Under the pieces are notes generated by a model, which did not search any database, had not been told where the DNA came from, and saw only the letters and a program-made list of their open reading frames with translations. Positions 1-7,064 of a stretch of 64,000 nucleotides of DNA are shown here, piece after piece. The stretch comes from Zunongwangia pacifica (GTDB lineage Bacteria > Bacteroidota > Bacteroidia > Flavobacteriales > Flavobacteriaceae). Made by a program: the position numbers and the translations under genes. Location of the stretch: positions 1-64,000 of the forward strand of contig NZ_JAKHSK010000025.1 in assembly GCF_023499215.1 (NCBI RefSeq). The letters run 5' to 3'. The first letter of the stretch is position 1. Each line of letters starts with the position of its first letter.

Positions 1-1
1 G

Positions 2-91
2 TGCTTTGATGCCAAGGCACATAAACGCTGTAACGGCAAATGGGTTTATTCTAAAATTGATCTTGTTTGTAATGGCATTTCAGATCCATAA
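2..91 (+). pseudogene. possible C-terminal fragment of an unidentified gene
   Basis: An open frame runs from the window edge to a TAA at 89-91. It encodes about 29 residues containing the segments HKRCNGKW and DLVCNGISDP. The composition looks protein-like, with two Cys, Trp and Tyr. I do not recognise the family, and the gene body would lie left of the window. It ends only 11 bases before the open frame of the ATPase remnant begins, so this may be a junction between two broken genes. It could also be a chance open frame. Confidence 0.25.
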
Positions 92-102
92 ATGTATTTT
101 AG

Positions 103-1140
103 AATAGGAAACTTGAGTTAAATAGTATAATTGAATCTAACAATTCGGAAATTACTACCATAAATAATAAGAAAAACAGTATAAATGAAGAAAATAGATC
201 AATAAGAAAGCAAATATGTAAAAGATCTTTTGATGATCTTATAGATGAGAATAAAAAGAAAATTAAAAGCTTACTAGAATTAAGAAATGATTATTCAAAC
301 CTGAAAAGAGAAATTGAAAAGAAAAAGGAAAAAGAGAAAGTTAGCAGAAAAAAGAAGGTGGCGTCCACAATAAAGAGTGTCTTAAATTATTTTTTTGTTG
401 GAAAATACACTTTAGATGATGATAGTTTTAGATTAACTTTTAAGACAAATGTACTGGAAAGTAAGCAGGCAAAGGATATTTTGAGTGCAGGAGAGAAAAA
501 TATTATTGCTTTTGCATATTTTATAGGTGATACTCATTTAAAAGTGGAATCAGATGATGATTATAAAAGATTATTTTTCATTATTGATGACCCAATTTCA
601 AGTATGGATTTTTCTCACGTTTATACCGTATGTGGAGTTATTAGAGATTTGCAAATGATTTTGGAAAAAGTAGATAGAGAACGAATTATGATTTTTACTC
701 ATAATAATGATTTTATGAGAATCTTAGCAACTAATAATATAGTTGACAAAAAACTTCTCTTAGCAAATGGTCAATTATCTGATTTCAATAATAATTTAAC
801 TGTCCCATACATAACTCATTTATTGGATATATATAAAATAGCAAGAAAAAATATGATGCCATCTCATACTACTGCTAATTCAATTCGTCATATATTAGAA
901 ACATTAACCAAATTTGAAAGAATTCAAGTACATAGGGAAAGTGTAGCGGAATATATTAAAACAAATATTCCGAATGATACGAAGTCCTATACTTTGATAA
1001 ATGATCTTTCTCACGGAGGATGGAGGACAGAGCAAGCACCAATTACCAATGAGGATTATAAAGAGATTTGTGAACTAGTAGTAGTGCATATCGAGAATAA
1101 ACATAACGGACAAATTGAATATTGCAAAAATGTTTGCTAG
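103..1140 (+). pseudogene. 5'-truncated AAA_13-type ATPase (ABC-like C-terminal half)
   Basis: The frame is open from the TAG at 100-102 to the stop at 1138-1140 and has no convincing start; a GTG at 358 is the only plausible internal one. Codons 103-357 encode a Lys/Glu/Asn-rich coiled coil. The globular part then shows an ABC-signature-like LSAGEKNIIAFA, a Walker B strand LFFIIDDPISSMD and an H-loop IMIFTHNND. This order matches the C-terminal half of AAA_13 ATPases (RloC/PrrC-like, SMC-type fold). The Walker A region expected before the coiled coil is absent, so the protein should not bind ATP alone. I read it as the remnant of a defence-type ATPase. A short expressed fragment from GTG 358 cannot be excluded. 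Confidence 0.7.
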
Positions 1141-1234
1141 AATGAGTATATTAATAAGCCGTTTTTGATGTACTTTTGAGATTCTGTTTTTACCAACAAA
1201 AACTCTTTTTTAGTAATTTAAACACCAAAAACAC

Positions 1235-1477
1235 CTAACACACTTTTAAAAGTTCGTGGAGGGAAAGTTCCAAACCCCTGGCAATTTTTATAAGCGTAAG
1301 CAAACGAGGGTTGGTTTTTCCGTTTTCAATCATATAAAGCTGCGTTCTCCCAAGCTCACAATCAAAGGCAAACGCTTTTTGATCTAAGCCCTTTTCTTCC
1401 CGTAATTGCTTGATTTTAGCCCCTAGTTTTTCGAAATATTGTTGTTCTTTCGTGTTCACTATACCGAATTTGAACAT
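1235..1477 (-). CDS. XRE-family helix-turn-helix regulator
   Basis: A small DNA-binding protein of 80 residues or fewer with one Cro/C1-type HTH domain at about residues 18-75 (KLGAKIKQLREEKGLDQKAFA, then FDCELGRTQLYMIENGKTNPRL split around the recognition helix). It has no second domain. The first six residues look atypical, and an in-frame GTG at codon 7 (1457-1459) would give an MNTKEQ start. An operator-like inverted repeat covers that GTG, which fits autoregulation. The gene lies 59 bases downstream of another XRE gene on the same strand. The target genes are unknown. It could be an antitoxin-type or phage-type repressor. Confidence 0.85.
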   Translation of the reverse strand: MFKFGIVNTKEQQYFEKLGAKIKQLREEKGLDQKAFAFDCELGRTQLYMIENGKTNPRLLTLIKIARGLELSLHELLKVC

Positions 1478-1510
1478 TTTTTTTTATATCTTGCGTTCGT
1501 TATTCCGAAC
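1454..1510. promoter_or_regulatory. twin operator-like inverted repeats at the first XRE gene
   Basis: Two related imperfect dyads of the form GTTC-ACTATAC-CGAA (1454-1468) and GTTCGTTATTCCGAAC (1495-1510) start 41 bases apart, about four helical turns. One lies upstream of the XRE gene and the other overlaps its first codons or an alternative GTG start. Spacing and position suggest a cooperative autoregulatory operator. This is inferred from symmetry alone. Confidence 0.45.
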
Positions 1511-1536
1511 AGATAGAAATAAACCGATTTAGAAAA

Positions 1537-1755
1537 CTAAAAATCCACCAACTTTTTTAAAGAAACTTCCAAAGCCTTAGCAATTTCTAACAGCGAGTAG
1601 AGAGTGGGATTTACTTTTCCGTTTTCCAGTTTTTCAATCGCCTGCCGGTCTTTAGCGCAGGCACGCGCCAAATCAGATTGGCTCCATCCTTTTTGACTTC
1701 TTAAGGCAACAATACGTTGGCCTATTTTCTTTTTAAGCTCTTCTTTATCCACCAT
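1537..1755 (-). CDS. XRE-family helix-turn-helix regulator
   Basis: A 72-residue single-domain Cro/C1-type HTH protein: IGQRIVALRSQKGWSQSDLA leads into the recognition helix region AKDRQAIEKLENGKVNPTL, with an ALEVSLKKLV tail. It is transcribed away from the SymE-like gene at 1848. The shared 92-base spacer holds two 25-bp operator-like repeats. The arrangement suggests that it represses itself and the SymE-like toxin gene, as antitoxin-type XRE proteins do. It shares general XRE features with the neighbour at 1235-1477 but has a different operator sequence. It could also be an orphan plasmid-like or phage-like repressor. Confidence 0.88.
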   Translation of the reverse strand: MVDKEELKKKIGQRIVALRSQKGWSQSDLARACAKDRQAIEKLENGKVNPTLYSLLEIAKALEVSLKKLVDF

Positions 1756-1782
1756 ACAAATGTCAATGAATTATACGACAAT

Positions 1783-1849
1783 TTTGTCATACAAAAATTT
1801 GACAATTCGATAAAGATTAATATATTTGTCATATAAAAAGTTGACAATT
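1783..1849. promoter_or_regulatory. paired 25-bp operator repeats between XRE and SymE-like genes
   Basis: Two near-identical 25-bp copies lie at 1783-1807 and 1825-1849, 42 bases apart. Each has the dyad TTGTCA-N10-TGACAA. Another dyad, GACAA-N2-TTGTC, lies at 1777-1788. The downstream copy overlaps the -7 box and ends on the start codon of the SymE-like gene, so a bound repressor would block transcription. The likely binder is the adjacent XRE protein, by inference. Confidence 0.6.
1799..1828 (+). promoter_or_regulatory. promoter of the SymE-like gene
   Basis: TTG at 1799-1801 and TATATTTG at 1821-1828 are separated by 19 bases, matching the Bacteroidota -33/-7 consensus TTG-N17..23-TANNTTTG. 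Both boxes lie inside or next to the operator repeats. Confidence 0.6.
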
Positions 1850-2057
1850 GGGTACCTTCAGGATTTTAAAAATATATCGGAAATTCCGTAGCCGCAGATG
1901 GCAAAGTGATTACACCGTTCCCGAAATTCGGCTTCAAGGCAAATGGTTAGAAAAATTGGGCTTTACCGAAGGCGCACAAGTAAAGATAAAACAGCAGCGC
2001 CATCAACTTATCATCACACTTCTTCCGCAGGAAAAAGAAGAAACTAACAAACGATAA
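1848..2057 (+). CDS. SymE-family toxin-like protein
   Basis: A 69-residue basic protein. Its core reads YTVPEIRLQGKWLEKLGF followed by TEGAQVKIKQQRHQLIITLL, the pattern of the SymE toxin family, an AbrB-like fold protein known from an SOS-induced type I toxin locus in E. coli. The upstream frame is closed by a TGA at 1842-1844 and there is no in-frame ATG, so the start is probably the TTG at 1848, directly abutting the second operator copy and only some 15-20 bases after the -7 box. No Shine-Dalgarno is visible. Instead of an obvious antisense RNA, the gene faces a divergent XRE regulator, so control may be by a protein. Function as a toxin is inferred from family only. Confidence 0.72.
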   Translation: MGTFRILKIYRKFRSRRWQSDYTVPEIRLQGKWLEKLGFTEGAQVKIKQQRHQLIITLLPQEKEETNKR

Positions 2058-2215
2058 TCCTATCAATTTTTTAGAAAAGAAGACTAAATTACTTATCGAA
2101 ATTTGTTTGTTTTAAAGTAAACCGTAATTAATATTACAGGATTTTGGCTAGAAAAATCTTGATAAGATAACTTTCGGAATAAGTCCAAAATAAATTCAAA
2201 ACAATCCAACGAACG

Positions 2216-2247
2216 TTGTTTTAAATCATTTCTTAATCTTATATTTG
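2216..2247 (+). promoter_or_regulatory. promoter of the AAA15 ATPase gene
   Basis: TTG at 2216-2218 and TATATTTG at 2240-2247 with a 21-base spacer fit the Bacteroidota consensus. It lies 27 bases before the ATG at 2275, and it rules out the longer reading frame that would begin inside this box. Confidence 0.5.
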
Positions 2248-2274
2248 CAAAATATATGTAAATTTTTATATAGG

Positions 2275-3591
2275 ATGAAAATTCAAGAATTTAGTTTCGG
2301 AAATTTTAAATCATTCAAGGATATTCAAACTTTGAATCTTTCAGCAGCCAAGATAAAATCAAAAAAAGAAGAAATTGATATAAATAATGTAATACAGGGA
2401 AATAACGATGAAAATATTTCCTTTCTTAAAGCGAAGGCAATTTACGGGGCTAATGCTAGCGGGAAAAGTAATGTCATTAAAGCACTAGTTTCATTTATTC
2501 GAATTGTAAGAACATCTGTTAAAGATGATAAAGTTTTACATTACACCGAACCTTTTAAGCTATCAACGGAGACAGAAAAAGAACCCACTTTTTATCAAAT
2601 TATCTTTTGGCATAAAAAAATAAAATATCGCTATGGTTTTGAAGCGAATGATGAAAATATCACTTCAGAATGGCTTTATGGAAAACCTAATGATAGGGAA
2701 CTACCTTTTTTTATTAGGGATAATCAAGAAGTTATTCAACTAGATAAAACTAATTTTAGTGAAGGTAATAAATTGTTAAGTTTATTAGATGATGATTCAG
2801 ATGAAAATGAAATTTTCAGAAATAATTCATTATTTCTATCTACGCTCGCAACATTTGGATTTGGTAAACTCTCTAAACAACTGGTAGAGAGCTTAGCCTC
2901 GATTTTTGTAATTAGTGGTTTAGGACATAAAGGGATGTACGAATATGCTGGTGACTCTTTGGATAATGATAAAAAAAAGAAATATATTGTTGATTTTCTT
3001 AAATATGGAGATATTGGAATTGAAGATGTGAATGCTATAGAAATTTCATCTGATGATTTACCAGAAGATGTAGAAGAGGACATTCGTAAAGATTTTGATA
3101 GGAAAAAAAGAAAACTGCTTATTTCTACTAGAAAGAAATTTGATGAAAATTTGATTTCTAACGAAACAGAATCTTTTCTTTTCGGGGATCACGAATCAGA
3201 GGGAACACAAAAACTGTTTGAATTAAGTCCATTCATTTATGAAGCAATTGAATATAATAGACCAATAATTATTGATGAGTTTGATGCTCGTTTTCATCCT
3301 TTATTAACTAAGAAAATTTTAGAATTATTTAATTCAATTGAAAATAGTGGAGCTCAATTTATTTTTACAACCCACGATACAAATCTCTTGTCATCTGATT
3401 TATTGCGACGAGATCAAATAGAATTTGTGGAAAAAGATAAGTATGGAGCTAGTCATCTATATTCTTTGGTTCAATTTAAAGGAATTAGGAATACGGCTTC
3501 ATTCGAAAAAGATTATATTCAAGGAAAGTATGGAGCAATTCCATTTTTAGGAGATTTTAGTAAACTAATTAATACTGAAGAAGATGCCTAA
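2275..3591 (+). CDS. AAA15-family (ABC-like) ATPase paired with RloB
   Basis: 438 residues from ATG 2275; a longer TTG start at 2245 overlaps the promoter. The N-terminus has MKIQEFSFGNFKSF, then Walker A GANASGKS at residues 58-65. Late in the protein come Walker B IIIDEFDARFHP with D334-E335 and an H-loop FIFTTHDTNLL. This is the COG1106 AAA15/AAA21 ATPase family, OLD-like without its own Toprim domain. Its stop overlaps by 8 bases the ATG of an RloB-like Toprim gene, so the two form one operon. ATPase plus separate Toprim-type nuclease is the layout of RloA/RloB and of PARIS (AriA/AriB) anti-phage systems. A role as a phage sensor or scaffold is inferred. AT-rich composition suggests horizontal gain. 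Confidence 0.85.
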   Translation: MKIQEFSFGNFKSFKDIQTLNLSAAKIKSKKEEIDINNVIQGNNDENISFLKAKAIYGANASGKSNVIKALVSFIRIVRTSVKDDKVLHYTEPFKLSTETEKEPTFYQIIFWHKKIKYRYGFEANDENITSEWLYGKPNDRELPFFIRDNQEVIQLDKTNFSEGNKLLSLLDDDSDENEIFRNNSLFLSTLATFGFGKLSKQLVESLASIFVISGLGHKGMYEYAGDSLDNDKKKKYIVDFLKYGDIGIEDVNAIEISSDDLPEDVEEDIRKDFDRKKRKLLISTRKKFDENLISNETESFLFGDHESEGTQKLFELSPFIYEAIEYNRPIIIDEFDARFHPLLTKKILELFNSIENSGAQFIFTTHDTNLLSSDLLRRDQIEFVEKDKYGASHLYSLVQFKGIRNTASFEKDYIQGKYGAIPFLGDFSKLINTEEDA

Positions 3592-4277
3592 AAAGACCAA
3601 AGCAATAAAAAAAAACAGATGTTAAAGGACAAAAACCTTGGCTTAAAAAAGTAGATGCATCTTTATATCAAATAGAAGTAAAAGAAACCAATAAGACGAT
3701 TTTAATAGTTAGTGAAGGTCAAACAGAGAAACTATATTTTGAGGCTTTTCCAGTACTAACCCTAACAGTAGAAGCTGTAGATTTAAAAGGTCAAAGCAAA
3801 TTAAAATTAATTGAGTCAACAGCTTCCATAATAGAGAACAGTGATACAAAATATGATGAAATTTGGTGTGTTTTTGATATGGACTTTAAAGAGGGGGAAA
3901 AAGAATTTGCTGATTTTGATAATGCTATTACTAAAGGCAAGTTGTTAGGATACAATATTGCGTATTCAAATGATTCTTTTGAGTTATGGTTTTATCTTCA
4001 TTTCAATTACACAGAGCAAAAGCATAATAGAACTTTTTATTACAAGTTTCTAGGTGAGAAATGGAATCTAAACTATGAAAAGGACGGTAAAACTTATAGG
4101 TTTTGCAAAACGATTTATTCTAAATTAGAAAATGATAAAAGAGCATCACAACCGGATGCAATAGAACGTGCTGATAAACTTTTTAAAAAGCAATCAGATT
4201 TGCCTTTTCATCAGCAGAATCCTGTTACGTTAGTTTATAAGTTGGTGAAATATCTTAATGATAATAAAAGAGCCTAA
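3584..4277 (+). pseudogene. rloB: RloB-like Toprim protein, frameshifted in an A9 run
   Basis: The reading frame starts at ATG 3584, overlapping the ATPase stop. It runs through nine A bases at 3607-3615 and, unshifted, ends at a TAA 14 codons in. Dropping one A continues it without stops to 4277, about 231 residues. The restored protein shows a Toprim-like TILIVSEGQTEKLYF, then DEIWCVFDMDF (the DxD motif) and SNDSFELWFYLHF, all typical of the RloB family (PF13707). The only in-frame ATG without a shift, at 3879, falls inside the DxD motif and would leave a non-functional piece. The cause could be a homopolymer sequencing error, slippage-based switching, or true decay. If intact it would be the nuclease-like partner of the ATPase. 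Confidence 0.8.
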
Positions 4278-4362
4278 GTAATATGGATAATAGTTCTCTC
4301 AAAAAAATATCCCTTCAATAATCAAAAAAAGCACCTTCATTTTACCAATTTCAGCCAAAGCT

Positions 4363-4989
4363 TTAATCAATCGTTCTGATTTTTTCGTAAATCATCTGTT
4401 TCGATTTTTCAAAAAGTTCCCCGCCAAATTCTTCGTTATCTAACGAAATAACCTGCGAATCATTTACACCCATCATTCCAAAAACAAACTGTAAATAAGA
4501 AGTTTGAAAATTCATCACCTCGTTTTTCCCGCCTTTGGCATAACCCGTATCGCCCCGCGCCGAAAGGATAAAGAGTTTTTTACCGTTCAATAATCCCACA
4601 TAATCGCCATCAGGCACACCCGATCTAAATTTCCAGGTTTCGTTAATCCGCATCACCTGGTCGATATACGCCTTTAAACCACTGGGGATCGACCAATTGT
4701 ACATTGGCGCCGCCAGCACATAAACGTCGTGTTCCTTCAGCTCACTCACCAGTTCATCACTCAGCCTCACCCCACGCTGATTCTCGGTCGTCCTTTCCGC
4801 AGGTGTTACAAATGCGCTGGCAATCCAGGCCTCATCGATAGGCGGAATTTGTGCCAATCCCACATCGCGATGCGTAAACCGGTCGTTAGGATGTTTGCTT
4901 TTCCAGTTTTCCACAAATAATTCAGTAAGTTTTCTACTTTGTGAACGCGCTTTTCGAACGCTGGAATTAATTATTAATACTTTGCCCAT
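4363..4989 (-). CDS. azoR: FMN-dependent NAD(P)H azoreductase / quinone reductase
   Basis: 208 residues with a flavodoxin-like fold. It starts MGKVLIINSSVR, a beta strand plus the FMN-phosphate-binding loop. The motif APMYNWSIPSGLKAYIDQV at about residues 92-110 is characteristic of AzoR/FMN-NADH azoreductases, and LFILSARGDTG near residue 140 completes the flavin site. The enzyme reduces quinones and azo compounds with two electrons and usually protects against thiol or quinone stress in the cytoplasm. Length equals the family norm. It converges with the RloB gene (85-base gap), is transcribed alone, and is followed on the other side by the first copy of the structured repeats. Confidence 0.9.
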   Translation of the reverse strand: MGKVLIINSSVRKARSQSRKLTELFVENWKSKHPNDRFTHRDVGLAQIPPIDEAWIASAFVTPAERTTENQRGVRLSDELVSELKEHDVYVLAAPMYNWSIPSGLKAYIDQVMRINETWKFRSGVPDGDYVGLLNGKKLFILSARGDTGYAKGGKNEVMNFQTSYLQFVFGMMGVNDSQVISLDNEEFGGELFEKSKQMIYEKIRTID

Positions 4990-5055
4990 TTCTAAAATTT
5001 TTAAGTTCAGGACAAAGCTGCGGAATATTCAGCTGAAAAAAATTGATCTAGTTCA

Positions 5056-5203
5056 AGATGAAATTACCAAAACCTCACAGTCCCGATAGCTATACGGGAT
5101 AAACCTGTGAGGTTTTATTACTTGATTTGGGTAGTATAATTTTCACTCATTTTGGGTCATTGAGTGAATTTTCGCAGAAAATTTGTATCGAAATGCCCAA
5201 AAT
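5056..5203 (+). repeat. long structured direct repeat, copy 1 (left of kinase module)
   Basis: About 148 bases nearly identical to 6117-6267. It begins AGATGAAA and contains a 12-bp stem, AAAACCTCACAG (5069-5080) with CTGTGAGGTTTT (5105-5116), whose loop carries the nested palindrome TCCCGATAGCTATACGGGA. It ends with a member of the 60-bp multi-hairpin family (5144-5203). Confidence 0.85.
5144..5203 (+). repeat. 60-bp multi-hairpin repeat, copy 1
   Basis: Contains CACTCA paired with TGAGTG, a second hairpin AATTTTC-GCA-GAAAATT, and outer arms CATTTTGGG and CCCAAAAT that can pair with each other. Five copies lie in the same orientation between 5.1 and 8.1 kb (others at 6206, 6418, 7441 and 8000). 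Confidence 0.85.
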
Positions 5204-5294
5204 AGAACCGTTCAAAATATTTTAAGTGATTTTAGTTATAGGGTAATTTTTGGTTAATGAATTTGAACAATTTAAAAACAGAATATTTTTGAGG

Positions 5295-5302
5295 TATATT
5301 TG
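5295..5302 (+). promoter_or_regulatory. -7 box of the zeta-like kinase gene
   Basis: TATATTTG matches the Bacteroidota -7 consensus and lies 16 bases before the ATG at 5319. No TTG at the right -33 spacing is evident. Confidence 0.35.
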
Positions 5303-5318
5303 TTATGAATTTTAGTAA

Positions 5319-5891
5319 ATGAAAAAACTATATATCATAGCCGGCTGTAACGGAGCAGGAAAAACAACCGCTTCCTATACTATTTTGCCTGATATTTTAG
5401 AATGTGATGAATTTATTAATGCAGATGAAATAGCTAAAGGGTTATCCCCATTTAAACCAGAAAGAGCAGGAATACAGGCCGGTAGATTAATGTTGAAAAA
5501 GATTAAAACTTTAATTCATTCAGATCAGGATTTTGCATTTGAAACAACATTATCAACTAGAAGTTATAAGAATTTTGTGGTAGAAGCTCAGGAAAATGGA
5601 TTTTCTGTAACAATACTTTTCTTTTGGCTAAGTTCTCAGGATCTTGCCGTAAAACGAGTGGAAACCAGAGTAAAGGAAGGTGGCCATCATATTCCGGAAA
5701 ATGTAATTCGGAGAAGATATGAAAATGGACTAAAAAACTTTTTCACTATATTTAAAGAATTGGTTGATGATTGGATGTTTATTGACAATTCAGGAGAACC
5801 TTATCAAATTATTGCAGAGGGTGTTAAAGATGATGTTGAAGTTGGAAATTCGGTAATTTGGATTGATTTAAACAAAAAGTATAATGGATAA
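5319..5891 (+). CDS. zeta-toxin-like P-loop kinase
   Basis: 190 residues opening with MKKLYIIAGCNGAGKTTAS, where GCNGAGKTT (residues 9-17) is a Walker A loop. It continues with FINADEIAKGLSPF and FETTLSTRSY, both typical of zeta-toxin/UDP-N-acetylglucosamine-kinase-like proteins and short ATPases of that group, and with an Arg-rich lid, VIRRRYENGLKNF. Zeta toxins phosphorylate UDP-sugar cell-wall precursors; whether this one does is unknown. It overlaps by 8 bases a 66-residue gene that follows, and no epsilon-type antitoxin is visible. The module is bounded by two 150-base direct repeats. It could also be a non-toxic nucleotide or sugar kinase. Confidence 0.75.
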   Translation: MKKLYIIAGCNGAGKTTASYTILPDILECDEFINADEIAKGLSPFKPERAGIQAGRLMLKKIKTLIHSDQDFAFETTLSTRSYKNFVVEAQENGFSVTILFFWLSSQDLAVKRVETRVKEGGHHIPENVIRRRYENGLKNFFTIFKELVDDWMFIDNSGEPYQIIAEGVKDDVEVGNSVIWIDLNKKYNG

Positions 5892-6084
5892 TAAAGCGGA
5901 ATTAATAGAAAAGCGTAAGAAAATAATCGCTGGATTAGAAAAAACATATCAGAAATTGGTGGAATTTAAGCGTTATAAAAAAACGCCATTAATTATAGCC
6001 AGGAATGGGGAAATTGTAGAAATAGCCCCAGAAGAACTAAAACCTAACACACCCTATATCACAAATGGTGATATGAAAGTTTAG
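5884..6084 (+). CDS. small partner protein of the zeta-like kinase
   Basis: 66 residues, overlapping the end of the kinase gene by 8 bases and so translationally coupled. The N-terminal half is a charged helix, ELIEKRKKIIAGLEKTYQKL. The C-terminal half reads PLIIARNGEIVEIAPEEL and then a short tail. I do not recognise a named family. The small size, overlap and helix make an antitoxin or regulatory subunit role plausible, but the order (toxin-like gene first) differs from classic epsilon-zeta. Confidence 0.65.
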   Translation: MDNKAELIEKRKKIIAGLEKTYQKLVEFKRYKKTPLIIARNGEIVEIAPEELKPNTPYITNGDMKV

Positions 6085-6116
6085 CCGCAACATCGTTACA
6101 AAGATTTTCTTATTCC

Positions 6117-6267
6117 AGATGAAACTTACCTAAAGCTCACAGTCCCGATAGCTATACGGGATAAACCTGTGAGGTTTTATTACTTGATTTTGGTAGTATA
6201 ATTTTCACTCATTTTGGGTCATTGAGTGAATTTTCGCAGAAAATTTGTATCGAAATGCCCCAAAATG
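6117..6267 (+). repeat. long structured direct repeat, copy 2 (right of kinase module)
   Basis: Matches 5056-5203 with a few substitutions. One is GCTCAC for CCTCAC in the left arm, so this hairpin has one mismatch. It ends with a 60-bp multi-hairpin unit at 6206-6267. The two copies are in direct orientation with a period of about 1,061 bases, so recombination between them would remove the kinase module. Confidence 0.85.
6206..6267 (+). repeat. 60-bp multi-hairpin repeat, copy 2
   Basis: Same three-hairpin plan as the copy at 5144, including CACTCA/TGAGTG and AATTTTC-GCA-GAAAATT. One extra C lies in the right arm. Confidence 0.85.
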
Positions 6268-6303
6268 AATTTTTTAAAATCTTATTACGAAGATCTTATT
6301 TGT

Positions 6304-6416
6304 TTCCGGCCTACTTTTTATGTCCGTAGTAAAACAAATCAATTCCGCAGTGGTGGGCGTGGAGGATGGCCTAGCGCAGCGGTTGCCATCCGCAGGATAA
6401 GGAATTGGTGTAATTT
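6304..6416 (+). repeat. 113-bp structured repeat, type C, copy 1
   Basis: Begins TTCCGGCCTAC and contains an inner stem GGATGGC (6364-6370) with GCCATCC (6385-6391) inside an outer stem CAATTCC/GGAATTG. It is nearly identical to 7749-7860, and the two copies bracket the RelE/HigA module. Confidence 0.85.
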
Positions 6417-6417
6417 C

Positions 6418-6516
6418 CACTCATTTTGGGCCATTGAGTGAATTTTCGCAGAAAATTGGTGTCGAAATGCCTGAAAATTCATTAAACCTCACAGGTTTCA
6501 AAAACCTGTGAGGTTT
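6418..6516 (+). repeat. multi-hairpin repeat copy 3 plus perfect 15-bp hairpin
   Basis: A 60-bp family member (6418-6478) is followed by AAACCTCACAGGTTT (6484-6498), loop CAA, and its exact complement arm (6502-6516). The same two-part unit recurs at 7441-7543 on the other side of the RelE/HigA pair. Confidence 0.85.
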
Positions 6517-6703
6517 GCCGAAAGCCACGCAATGCAAACCGACGAAAGGAGGTTCACGAACCCCAAAAGCAACAAGCAACTATGAGCTAAAAAAGAAAGT
6601 GAAAGTTGAGCTTTTTATATCACACATTTCAGCCAGTTTTATAAAATGAATACATCAGGGATGTTTATTCGTGCATTTTAACAAACCTCTCAAATAACGC
6701 TAC
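6517..6703. other. intergenic stretch before the RelE-like gene
   Basis: No convincing gene, and I see no further repeat copy here. With the repeats on its left it forms the 677-base non-coding interval between the kinase partner and the RelE-like gene. Confidence 0.5.
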
Positions 6704-6737
6704 TTGCCTTTCAAAATTAAAAAAATTATTATATTTG
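6704..6737 (+). promoter_or_regulatory. promoter of the RelE/HigA-type module
   Basis: TTG at 6704-6706 and TATATTTG at 6730-6737 with a 23-base spacer. A small dyad TATC-TAATTG-GATA follows at about 6737-6750 and may be an autoregulatory site. The box shows that the toxin start is ATG 6762, not the upstream TTG. Confidence 0.5.
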
Positions 6738-6761
6738 TATCTAATTGGATACGTTTTTAAA

Positions 6762-7064
6762 ATGATCATCACCGAAAAAACATCTGAATTTGATAAGTGG
6801 ATGAGAAAGCTAAAAGACATTCGTGCAAAATCCAAAATACTTTTTCGAATCCAGAAACTTGAAACGGATGAACATTTTGGAGATTGTAAAACTGTTGGAG
6901 GCGGAATTAGTGAAATGCGAATTAATTATGCTAAAGGCTACCGATTATATTTTAAAGAAAAAGACAACAAAATCGTGATTCTTCTAATTGGGGGTGATAA
7001 ATCAACGCAACAAGAGGACATCGAGAAAGCGAAAAAAATCTGGAACAGAATAAAAAATGATTGA
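6762..7064 (+). CDS. RelE/ParE-superfamily toxin (phage Gp49 / HigB-like)
   Basis: 100 residues from ATG 6762. It begins MIITEKTSEFDKWMRKLKD and carries the family core ILFRIQKLETDEHFGDCK, then GGGISEMRINYAKGYRLYF, then VILLIGGDKSTQQEDIEKAK. This is the short RelE-fold family (PF05973) found as toxin in toxin-first modules with a HigA-like partner. Known members act as ribosome-dependent mRNA endonucleases or block growth in other ways. The stop overlaps the next gene by 8 bases. The longer TTG start at 6735 lies inside the promoter. The module is enclosed by two sets of direct repeats. Confidence 0.87.
   Translation: MIITEKTSEFDKWMRKLKDIRAKSKILFRIQKLETDEHFGDCKTVGGGISEMRINYAKGYRLYFKEKDNKIVILLIGGDKSTQQEDIEKAKKIWNRIKND

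Noticed and set aside
2245-2274. TTG start of the AAA15 ATPase at 2245
   Set aside because: It overlaps the TATATTTG promoter box; ATG 2275 gives the family-typical MKIQEFSFGNFKSF start.
3879-4277. Separate 132-residue gene starting at ATG 3879
   Set aside because: The ATG falls inside the RloB FDMD motif, and upstream codons in the same frame encode the expected Toprim N-terminus, so this is the 3' part of a frameshifted gene.
6226-6441. Open frame of 71 codons
   Set aside because: It lies within repeat copies 2, C and 3, has no family resemblance, and its composition follows the repeats.
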